Assembly (NCBI GenBank): GCA_000437395.1
Contig: FR898163.1
Span: forward strand, 18,564 to 82,563
Reading direction: 5' to 3'
Origin: Clostridium sp. CAG:288
GTDB lineage: Bacteria > Bacillota_I > Bacilli_A > RFN20 > CAG-288
Length of the DNA stretch: 64,000 nt
Shown: positions 1 through 7,156 of the stretch, one piece after another
How positions within the stretch are numbered: the stretch's first letter is position 1
Layout: each line of letters opens with the position of its first letter
Translations under genes and position numbers: made by a program
The notes under the pieces: generated by a model
Database searches by the model: none
Seen by the model: only the letters and a program-made list of their open reading frames with translations
Told to the model about the DNA's origin: nothing

Positions 1-197
1 ACAAAGTTGCTCCAAACAAGCTTTGTTGGGAAGAATACGCCGTTAGCTAAATCTTCAGTAGATTTTAGAGCTGTAAGTAACATCCAAAGCAAAGGTACTA
101 TGAAGAAAATAGAACAAATAACTACTAAGATATAAGCGACTATTTTTTCACGTAGTTGACGTTGCTTTTTATTTAACTTAATTTGAATTTTCTTCAT
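1..197 (-). CDS. Sugar ABC transporter permease, MalG type (N-terminal part, cut by window edge)
   Basis: Reading leftwards from an ATG at 195-197, about 65 residues are visible: a basic, Lys/Gln-rich start, one hydrophobic helix and a Leu-Trp-rich segment followed by ALKS, the usual opening of a MalG-type carbohydrate permease inner-membrane subunit. The start overlaps the stop of the preceding gene as ATGA, and an AAAGGAGAG ribosome site lies upstream, so it is translated with the rest of the operon. The EAA loop that would contact the ATPase lies outside the window. Family is clear; the substrate is not. Confidence 0.8.
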   Translation of the reverse strand, partial: MKKIQIKLNKKQRQLREKIVAYILVVICSIFFIVPLLWMLLTALKSTEDLANGVFFPTKLVWSNF

Positions 198-2008
198 TTT
201 GCTTCACTCTCCTTTCTCAATTTTATAAATCTTGGACCATAAGTCCTTCCGTATTGAATATTTTCTGAAAAGTTAGAAGTGTTAATGTTATAACTGACTA
301 ATAATTCTCCTTCTTTTGAAAGATGCGGATGAGCTTTAGCGTTATATATATACATGTGATCACATAATTTCTCAGGACATACATAGGCGATACGCATTTC
401 ATCAAATGGACCATAAGGTGTTGGACTTGACGATGTTGCTATGTAAGGAGATTGAACATTGTGTGTAAAGACACATAAGTACTTTCCATCTTCTTCATTA
501 ACAGAAAGTTCACATGAAACATTATTGAGTAATCCCTTTACTTCTTCTATATTTTCAACAAATTGCTCGCCGTTATAATATTTCCAAGAATTTAAATCTT
601 CAAATTCTTCTTCTTTGACTCTAGCAACGATTAATTGATTGCCTTTTGAGCTATCGAAGAAAGAAGATTTATATCCATAAATATAAATATACCCATCTGG
701 ATTTTTCTCTTTAGAAGAAAATGAATTGTTATAAAATGCACAGCCTAATGTAATTGTTTCACCATTGCTTGAGCGATAAACTGTAGTTGCACTTTGACTT
801 GTTTTACTAAAGTTGATTCTTCCATTTTCAATTGCTGTTTTAGTTAAAGCTATACCTTCAATGTGAAATTGGAATCCTTCAGGTTGTGTTAAATCTGAAG
901 TGACAACAAATGGTAATGAATAAAAATTATTTGATAGAACAACTCCGTCTTGAAGCCAAAACCAAGCAGCTTTGTTTTTGCATAAATATTCAGAATTATC
1001 ATCTACCTTTATAACAGGTAAATAACAATTTGAATTTCTATAGAAATATACTTTGTGTAATCCAAATAAAGGCTCATTATTATTAGCACCGCCAAAGTTT
1101 CCTTCGTTAACTTTATTTGGAATAATGAAAGTTACTTCATCAGTCTCTTTTTTTATTGGAATAATTGTTGATCCAATAGTTGTATAACTAGAAGATTGAA
1201 GCTCAGTTTTTATATTTTGTCCATTAACCAAGATGGTTATATTTTTAACACCTCTTTTTTGATAGCCATAATCTTTTTCACTTTCGACAAAATAGTTTTC
1301 AATCTCTATAAAATCAACATATGTTTTGGAAAATTTGAAAGTAATAGATATATCTTTTTTTGGTGCATATGATGACAAATAATTGTTTTCTAATGATTTT
1401 GAAGCATAATTTACAAGGTGATAAGCTTGAGTTCCTTCTTGCATTAATTCGTTAGTTGGCTCGAGGTAAGCTTTAATACGTCCTTTTTCATCTTCATTTA
1501 CATGGAAATCAAAATTTGATTTATTGCAATCAATAGAATCTAATTCACAATAAGAATTGTTTGGCATTGCAAGTGGTGCAAGTCTTACGTGATCTTTGCT
1601 AAGTGTACCTACAAAAGTGTCTCCAAAAATGAGAAGTGATTTATCACTTTCTTTAGCAAATCTATTATCTGCACCAGTAAGATTGAAGGAAAATAATCCA
1701 TCACCACCAGTCCAGCCGTAATCTTTAACAAATTTATTGGTCCACTCATCTGCTGGATAACCAATATAACCAGTTCCTAAGTCATAAGTAAATTCAATAT
1801 CTGCATCAAAACTTAAATAACGACATACGAGGTTATGTAAATTTATATTTTCACCAAAATCAGCTTTTGTTTCAAAATATTTTATATTGTCTAAAGAATA
1901 AGAAATTTTAGTTACTTTTCCTTTAGCAATATATAGATGAGAAAGAACAATTATCTTTCCAAAATCTACTTTATGTTTATGAGAACTTATAGGTCCTAAA
2001 TAACTCAT
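194..2008 (-). CDS. Predicted beta-propeller glycosidase-like protein (DUF4185/DUF5005 type)
   Basis: A 604-residue protein without a signal peptide or membrane helix. Residues about 95-140 hold GGDGLFSFNL followed by LLIFGDTFVG, the signature opening blade of DUF4185/DUF5005 proteins, which are five-bladed propellers related to glycoside hydrolases. The middle part (about 210-320) looks like an inserted beta-sandwich. It sits between an ABC ATPase (4-base overlap) and a permease (4-base overlap), so it probably acts in the cytoplasm on the imported sugar. The catalytic residues and the substrate cannot be named from sequence. A structural rather than enzymatic role remains possible. Confidence 0.6.
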   Translation of the reverse strand: MSYLGPISSHKHKVDFGKIIVLSHLYIAKGKVTKISYSLDNIKYFETKADFGENINLHNLVCRYLSFDADIEFTYDLGTGYIGYPADEWTNKFVKDYGWTGGDGLFSFNLTGADNRFAKESDKSLLIFGDTFVGTLSKDHVRLAPLAMPNNSYCELDSIDCNKSNFDFHVNEDEKGRIKAYLEPTNELMQEGTQAYHLVNYASKSLENNYLSSYAPKKDISITFKFSKTYVDFIEIENYFVESEKDYGYQKRGVKNITILVNGQNIKTELQSSSYTTIGSTIIPIKKETDEVTFIIPNKVNEGNFGGANNNEPLFGLHKVYFYRNSNCYLPVIKVDDNSEYLCKNKAAWFWLQDGVVLSNNFYSLPFVVTSDLTQPEGFQFHIEGIALTKTAIENGRINFSKTSQSATTVYRSSNGETITLGCAFYNNSFSSKEKNPDGYIYIYGYKSSFFDSSKGNQLIVARVKEEEFEDLNSWKYYNGEQFVENIEEVKGLLNNVSCELSVNEEDGKYLCVFTHNVQSPYIATSSSPTPYGPFDEMRIAYVCPEKLCDHMYIYNAKAHPHLSKEGELLVSYNINTSNFSENIQYGRTYGPRFIKLRKESEAK

Positions 2009-3117
2009 AATAATTCTTCTCTTTTAATTCTTACTTTTGTTTCACCGTCGAAAAGTGAATATTTGCTCATATCTAATAAGAATCTAGCGTTGTCATTGAT
2101 TTGATATGATGACTTATGTGGAACCTTACATATCATCTTGTTAGTTCCATCATTTAAATAGTGAATTGTTTCAAATCCAAGTAATTCGATATTTTCAATA
2201 TCACCACAGAATTCTTCATAAATACCAGATTTAACGTCTTCTTCGTGAATGTAGCAATCTTCTGGACGAATACCGAAAATTATTTCTTTGCCTTCATATG
2301 ATTCATAGGCTTTAATATCTTTTTCAGGTAACTTTATTTCTTTGCCGTTGCCAAGAGTGACGATACCTTTTGAATATGTACCATTTAAGAAGTTCATAGC
2401 TGGTGCTCCAACGAAGCCAGCGACAAATGTATTTTCTGGATAATCGTATATTCTTTCAGGTGTATCGATTTGTTGAATATCACCTTTATTCATAACAACA
2501 ATTCTACTTGCCATGGTCATAGCTTCAGTTTGATCGTGTGTAACGTAGATAGTTGTAGCACCGACTTGTTTATGGATACGAGTAATTTCAGCTCTCATTT
2601 GAATTCTTAACTTAGCGTCTAAGTTAGAAAGTGGTTCATCCATTAAAAATACTGATGGCTTTCTAACAATAGCTCTACCAAGAGCAACTCTTTGTTTTTG
2701 ACCACCGGATAGTTGTCCAGGTCTTCTCTTTAAGAGAATTTCGTCAAAATCAAGAATTTTCATGGTTTCTTCAACACGTCGATTAATTTCTTCTTTAGGT
2801 ACTTTTCTAAATTTTAATCCATATGTCATGTTATCTCTAACGGTCATATGTGGATAAAGAGCATAGTTTTGGAAAACCATAGCGATATCACGATCTTTTG
2901 GCTCGTATTCATTAATAACCTTATCGTTAATTGAAATTGTTCCACTGGAAATATCTTCTAATCTAGCTAACATTCTCAATGTTGTTGTTTTACCACAACC
3001 TGATGGGCCAACTAAGACAATAAATTCTCCTTTTTCTACATCTAAGCAGAAATCTTTTACTGCTTCAAATCCGTTAGGATAAATTTTTTTAATATGTTCA
3101 AATCTTAAAAACGACAT
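2005..3117 (-). CDS. ugpC: Sugar ABC transporter ATP-binding protein, UgpC/MsmX family
   Basis: A 370-residue cytoplasmic ATPase of normal family length. Walker A (GPSGCGKTTT, about 37-46), Q-loop, signature LSGGQ (about 136-140), Walker B with LMDEPLSNLDAKLR and the switch His in VTHDQTEAM are all intact. The C-terminal about 130 residues form the TOBE-type regulatory domain, including GIRPEDCYI. It is the first gene of a leftward operon and overlaps the next gene by four bases. GAGG lies about ten bases before its ATG. A cre-like operator lies upstream at 3200-3213. It energises a sugar importer whose binding protein is not in the window. Confidence 0.9.
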   Translation of the reverse strand: MSFLRFEHIKKIYPNGFEAVKDFCLDVEKGEFIVLVGPSGCGKTTTLRMLARLEDISSGTISINDKVINEYEPKDRDIAMVFQNYALYPHMTVRDNMTYGLKFRKVPKEEINRRVEETMKILDFDEILLKRRPGQLSGGQKQRVALGRAIVRKPSVFLMDEPLSNLDAKLRIQMRAEITRIHKQVGATTIYVTHDQTEAMTMASRIVVMNKGDIQQIDTPERIYDYPENTFVAGFVGAPAMNFLNGTYSKGIVTLGNGKEIKLPEKDIKAYESYEGKEIIFGIRPEDCYIHEEDVKSGIYEEFCGDIENIELLGFETIHYLNDGTNKMICKVPHKSSYQINDNARFLLDMSKYSLFDGETKVRIKREELL

Positions 3118-3199
3118 GTGTTTAAACCTCGCTTGTGACTTCTTTGTATCATTGAAGTATCTTTAATTCAATATTTTTATAATACTTTTTTAATACATT

Positions 3200-3213
3200 T
3201 GAAACCGATTACA
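3200..3213 (-). promoter_or_regulatory. cre-like (CcpA/LacI-family) operator
   Basis: TGAAACCGATTACA fits the cre consensus TGNAANCGNNNNCA at every fixed position. It lies about 85 bases upstream of the ATPase gene at 2005-3117, between it and the GntR gene. The sequence is seen; binding by CcpA or another LacI-family protein is inferred from the consensus and from similar sites at 11639, 20070 and 43729. Confidence 0.6.
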
Positions 3214-3275
3214 CATTTTAACGTATTTTTAATGTATTTTTTACAATTTGGACTCTATAAATTAACTATGGTAAC

Positions 3276-3301
3276 AAAAAAGCTCATTATTATAATGAGC
3301 T
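3276..3301 (-). terminator. Intrinsic terminator of the GntR gene
   Basis: Nine-base-pair hairpin (arms 3281-3289 and 3293-3301, three-base loop) followed on the minus strand by six U residues, placed about 80 bases after the stop codon at 3384. It separates the regulator from the ABC operon. Confidence 0.8.
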
Positions 3302-3383
3302 AATAGTTTTAAGTTTAATTTTACATTTAAGTGAGTAATTAAATATATAATATTTTATCGATATAGTATTAAAACAAATTATG

Positions 3384-4115
3384 TTATCTTACTTTTTCAA
3401 TTGATGCTACTTCAACTGAATATCTATATAATTTTGCATCGTAATAGTTTATGGTATATTCAAGGAGAACACCTGATTCAGAATAACCTTTTCTAATTCT
3501 TTTTAAAACTGCACCATCTTTATCAAGATTTAATAATTCTCTCATTTCTTTTGTTGGAATAATTGCTTCAAGTTCTTCTTCAAATCTAGAAAAATATATA
3601 CCGTTTGAAGTTAGATAATCATATAGTGAACTAAATAAAAATTCTTTGTTAGTAGGTAGTTCGATAGGTAAATTTAACCATGTATCGGAATAAACTATGG
3701 CTTTATCGTTAACACCTCTTAATCTTTTTAATTCGTAAAGTCTTTTACCTTCTTCACATTTAAATAAAGAGGTCATATCTTTATTATCATAGACAATAGA
3801 AATTGAAGAAGAAAATGTTGCTGAGTTTTTAGCTCCAGATTCTTTCATTTCATTTGTAAAGCTTTTAACTAAAGTAAAGTTTTTTAGGTCATCTTTATTT
3901 GAATTAATTTTGGTTCCGAACCCTGCTCGTCTTGTAATAATCTTTTCTTTTTCTAGTTTGTCTAAAGCTTTTCTAATAGTTACTCTAGAAACTTGATAGA
4001 TATTAACAAATTCTTTTTCTGATGGAAGCATACCTTTATAGACATTGTTTTCTATCTTTGACATCATATCATTGCTGATTTGGATATAAAGAGGAATAGT
4101 ATTTTCGTAGTTCAT
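3384..4115 (-). CDS. GntR/HutC-family transcriptional regulator
   Basis: A 243-residue regulator: an N-terminal winged helix (IPLYIQISNDM..., then LPSEKEFVNIYQVSRVTIRKALDKLEKE, residues about 8-70) and a C-terminal UTRA effector domain (about 85-240). A longer frame opens at 4166, but the ATG at 4113-4115 is preferred because AGGTGA precedes it and MNYENTIPLYIQI is the usual HutC start. UTRA proteins bind sugars or phosphosugars. The nearest target is the ABC operon to its left, transcribed in the same direction after a terminator. Confidence 0.88.
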   Translation of the reverse strand: MNYENTIPLYIQISNDMMSKIENNVYKGMLPSEKEFVNIYQVSRVTIRKALDKLEKEKIITRRAGFGTKINSNKDDLKNFTLVKSFTNEMKESGAKNSATFSSSISIVYDNKDMTSLFKCEEGKRLYELKRLRGVNDKAIVYSDTWLNLPIELPTNKEFLFSSLYDYLTSNGIYFSRFEEELEAIIPTKEMRELLNLDKDGAVLKRIRKGYSESGVLLEYTINYYDAKLYRYSVEVASIEKVR

Positions 4116-4336
4116 GTAATCACCTGTTTTAACCTTTGATAACACAAATTTAATACATTTAGACAAAAAAGTAAACTTTTAAATGATATATTTGTTAATA
4201 TTTATAACATTTGATGCAAAAAATATATATCAAAACCGATTATTAATATTTTTTCTTATATAAATGCTATAATTTAAATATCTTTTTGTTTTATTTTAAG
4301 TTTACTATTTATCTTAATATTTAGGAGAATTAGTTT

Positions 4337-5176
4337 ATGAGAATTTTATTAGATGAAGACGATAGATCTTTATCAAATGCAATATGTACTATTTTAAAAT
4401 ATAACAATTATTCTGTTGATGCTGTGTACGATGGACAAGAAGCGTTAGATTATTTAGAGAGCAATATTTATGATGCAGGCGATGATTATGAATTAGAATT
4501 AGAGTTAAACGGATTTAATTTGATTAGTTCTAATGATGCTGCAATTTCAATAACTAGTGGTGATAAAATTACTTTATCCAGTAAGAAATAAACTTCTAAT
4601 TATGTTTATGATTTAAGAGATAGTGAAAATAGTACGGCAGCAATATATTCATTAAGCGATTTAGCTATTCAATGAAAAGGCTCTTTAGAAGTCACTTCTA
4701 ACGATAAAGGAATACATACAAAAGACGATTTAAAAGTAAAGAATGGAGCTTTAAAAATCAATGCGTATGATGATGCATTACATGGCAATGATAGCGTAAA
4801 AATTGAAAGTGGCGATTTAGAGCTTATATCTAGAGTTGGCGATGGAATTAAGACATCTAATAGCGATGTATCAAGCAAGGGTAACTAACGCGGAATTGTA
4901 ACTTTATCTGGTGGAAACATTGTAGGTATAAGCATATCTGGTGGTATGTCTAGCGAATCTATGGAATCTAGTCCATCTTTTAGTACAATTGGTACTAATT
5001 CTAAATTTAATTTACAAGCTAGTTCTATCCTTGTCATAAAAAACATTGTTGAAATAAAAATGCCAAGTATCATTAATGCAAGCGTTGTTTACTTGGGTAG
5101 CAATAGTGCAAGTATTAGTTCGACAAGTTCTACTACCTCATCTTTAAATGCTAATGGAGTATATTGGAATATATAA
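4337..5176 (+). pseudogene. Decayed chimera: response-regulator receiver start joined to a Cthe_2159-type carbohydrate-binding protein
   Basis: One reading frame runs through the whole interval but is broken by TAA at 4589-4591, TGA at 4673-4675 and TAA at 4886-4888. The first about 46 codons match the start of an OmpR-type receiver domain (MRILL, then NNYSVDAVYDGQEALDYLES). From about codon 47 the sequence becomes the repetitive beta-helix of DUF4353/Cthe_2159 proteins (SNDAAISITSG, DKGIHTKDDLKVKNGALKI, DDALHGNDSVKIESG) and ends GVYWN. A deletion probably fused two genes, after which nonsense mutations built up. Two of the three stops are TAA, which argues against recoding. AGGAG precedes the start. 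Confidence 0.75.
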
Positions 5177-5235
5177 TCTAAGTATTGTTTTAATTAAATA
5201 AGTATTTATTTGTTATAAATGCATATATTAGTAAC

Positions 5236-5670
5236 ATGAAAAAGATAAAAAACGTGTTATTAGTTTTAATGCCTATATTGTTAGGAAGCTTAGTTGGATT
5301 TTGCGTTAAAGATGATTTTAGCTATTTAAATACTATTCCTCACAATATAAACCTTCCAGGATTTATATTTATAATTGCTTGGTCAATTATTTATATCCTA
5401 TCAGGAATTTGGTCTTATTTGTATAACAAAAAAGGTGGAAATCTAACTATATATTTTCTAAGTTTAGCTTTGAATTTGTTATTCACACCGCTTTTGTTTT
5501 CACTTCATCAAATAATTGCTTCTTTAATTTTAGTTATTACATTATTATTGATCGTCTTCTTTATGTTTCTTAAAGATAAAAAAAAGACAAAACTATTATT
5601 GCTACCATATGTTTTATGGTTATTAGTCGCTTTGACTTTAATGGTTGATTTAACTTTGTGTAATGTATAA
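5236..5670 (+). CDS. tspO: TspO/MBR family membrane protein
   Basis: A 144-residue protein of five hydrophobic helices, close to the family's usual 150-160. Family landmarks are PGFIFIIAWSIIYILSGIWSYL (helix 2), LALNLLFTPLLFSLH (helix 3) and LLPYVLWLLVALTL (helix 5). TspO proteins bind tetrapyrroles and related ligands in the membrane; the role here is unknown. Some otherwise conserved Trp positions are hydrophobic but not Trp, as in other low-GC Firmicutes. It is a monocistronic gene between a pseudogene and the riboswitch unit. A weak inverted repeat at 5667-5692 may end transcription. Confidence 0.8.
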   Translation: MKKIKNVLLVLMPILLGSLVGFCVKDDFSYLNTIPHNINLPGFIFIIAWSIIYILSGIWSYLYNKKGGNLTIYFLSLALNLLFTPLLFSLHQIIASLILVITLLLIVFFMFLKDKKKTKLLLLPYVLWLLVALTLMVDLTLCNV

Positions 5671-5702
5671 AAGTAAACATTGTTTTACTTTTATATCATT
5701 CC

Positions 5703-5731
5703 TTGACTTTCTATTTTAGTGTTGATACCAT
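5703..5731 (+). promoter_or_regulatory. Promoter of the riboswitch-guanine deaminase unit
   Basis: TTGACT at 5703-5708, a 17-base spacer and TACCAT at 5726-5731, with TG one base before the -10 (extended -10). It lies just upstream of the aptamer, so transcripts would start about ten bases before its P1 helix. Confidence 0.65.
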
Positions 5732-5740
5732 ACTATCGAA

Positions 5741-5814
5741 GAGACTCATATAATCTCATTAACAAATGGTATGAGAGTATCTACATGGTCGCCTAAGACG
5801 TAACTATGAGTGTC
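5741..5814 (+). promoter_or_regulatory. Purine riboswitch aptamer, guanine class by its specificity base
   Basis: The three-way junction of purine riboswitches is recognisable: P1 (AGACTCATA with TATGAGT), J1/2 TATAATC, L2 with ATGG, J2/3 AGTATCTAC and L3 with GCCTAA. The junction closes with AACTATGAG; the C (rather than U) before TATGAG is the position that pairs with guanine-type ligands. It departs from consensus in J2/3 (A for the usual flipped-out U) and has a bulged P3, so xanthine or 2'-deoxyguanosine specificity cannot be excluded. The gene behind it is a guanine deaminase. Confidence 0.8.
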
Positions 5815-5845
5815 TGATGCAAGCTTTTGTATCAGACATTTTTCT
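5811..5845 (+). terminator. Riboswitch expression-platform terminator
   Basis: Twelve-base-pair hairpin (arms 5811-5822 and 5827-5838, one G-U pair) followed by a T-rich run, located between the aptamer and the ribosome site. Its first bases are also the outer 3' strand of P1, so a ligand-stabilised P1 would compete with the terminator. This resembles the pbuE layout and suggests that ligand turns expression on, which suits a purine-degrading enzyme. The direction of control is inferred. Confidence 0.75.
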
Positions 5846-5864
5846 TTGTTTGGAAGGAAACCAT

Positions 5865-7121
5865 ATGATACTTTTAAAAGGAAACATTATTCATTCTCCA
5901 TCACTTACTAATGTTGAGACAATTGAAAATGGCTATTTGCTATTAGATGATGAAGGAACAATTGTTAAAATATTAAATAATAAACCTGATAATTTTAATG
6001 GAACAATAATAGATTATGGTAACAAATTAATAATGCAGTCATTTGCTGATATGCATTTGCACGCTCCACAATATCCTAATGTTGGTATGGGTATGGATTT
6101 ACCACTGCTTGACTGGCTAAAAACATACACATTTAAAACTGAAGCCTATTTTAGCAATTTAGAATATGCTAGAAGAGTATATAAAAAATTAGCAAAAGAT
6201 TTGATAGATTATGGAACAACACACGTTGTTATGTTTTCTTCAATGCATACTGATTCAACTATAATATTGATGGAAGAGTTAGAAAAAGCAGGTGTAACCG
6301 GTTATGTTGGAAAAGTAAACATGGATCGCAATGGTGGAGAAAATTTACAAGAAAGTACAATTGAATCTATGGAAGAAACTTTAAGATGGTTAGACCTTTC
6401 TAAACGATTTAAATATATTAAACCTATTATTACACCTAGATTTACTCCTTCATGTACTAACGAATTAATGGAGTGGTTAGGAAATTTAGCTAACGAAAAA
6501 GACTTATATGTTCAATCACATTTGTCAGAAAGCAAATCGGAAATAGAATGGGTAAAATCATTACATCCAGATTGTGATTACTATTGGGAAACTTATAATA
6601 AATACGGTCTATGGAAAGACCATACTATAATGGCTCATTGTGTTTATTCAGATAAAAATGAAAGAGAAGCAATTAAGAAAAACAATGTTGTAGTTGCTCA
6701 CTGTGCTGATTCAAATATTAACTTATGCAGTGGTATTTGCCCTGTACGTGAAATGCTAAATGAAGGCGTTTGGGTGACTTTAGGATCTGATATAGCTGCA
6801 GGAGCAAGCATGGCTATGTATAACATGATTACTTTAAGCATAAAAGCTTCTAAAGTTAGATGCTTTCAATCTGAAGGTAAAAATAAGTTTCTTTCAGTTC
6901 AAGAAGCATATTATTTAGGAACAACTTCAGGTCATAAATATTTTGGAAATCACGAAGGATTTGCTATTGGTGATAAGTTGCATGCAATTGTTGTTGATGA
7001 TAGTACTTTTGTTGAATCACCAATGCCTTTAACTCTTAATGAAAGACTTGAAAGAGCATTATACAATATGAATAAAGAAAACATAGTTTCTGTTTGGTCA
7101 GAAGGAAGAAAAATTAAATAA
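5865..7121 (+). CDS. guaD: Guanine deaminase (amidohydrolase superfamily)
   Basis: A 418-residue cytoplasmic zinc hydrolase converting guanine to xanthine and ammonia. Metal ligands are visible as HLH (64-66) in FADMHLHAPQ, SHLSES, AHCVYS and the catalytic Asp in LGSDIAAG; PQYPNVGMGMDLPLLDWL is typical of GuaD. The frame is open from 5817, inside the terminator hairpin, but the ATG at 5865 is chosen because GGAAGGA lies just before it. It is under the purine riboswitch and followed by a strong terminator, so it is a single-gene unit. The ligand class of the riboswitch and the enzyme agree. Confidence 0.92.
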   Translation: MILLKGNIIHSPSLTNVETIENGYLLLDDEGTIVKILNNKPDNFNGTIIDYGNKLIMQSFADMHLHAPQYPNVGMGMDLPLLDWLKTYTFKTEAYFSNLEYARRVYKKLAKDLIDYGTTHVVMFSSMHTDSTIILMEELEKAGVTGYVGKVNMDRNGGENLQESTIESMEETLRWLDLSKRFKYIKPIITPRFTPSCTNELMEWLGNLANEKDLYVQSHLSESKSEIEWVKSLHPDCDYYWETYNKYGLWKDHTIMAHCVYSDKNEREAIKKNNVVVAHCADSNINLCSGICPVREMLNEGVWVTLGSDIAAGASMAMYNMITLSIKASKVRCFQSEGKNKFLSVQEAYYLGTTSGHKYFGNHEGFAIGDKLHAIVVDDSTFVESPMPLTLNERLERALYNMNKENIVSVWSEGRKIK

Positions 7122-7127
7122 TCAAAA

Positions 7128-7156
7128 AGCCCTCAAACAAATGAGGGCTATTTTTT
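7128..7156. terminator. Bidirectional terminator between convergent genes
   Basis: Eight-base-pair stem (7128-7135 with 7142-7149) with TTTTTT on the right and AAAAA on the left. It can end guanine deaminase transcripts rightward and GH84 transcripts leftward. The GH84 stop codon starts at 7155, directly beside it. Confidence 0.85.

Noticed and set aside
4231..4242. CAAAACCGATTA as a fifth cre-like operator.
   Set aside because: It lacks the TG and CA ends of the consensus, and lies before a pseudogene.
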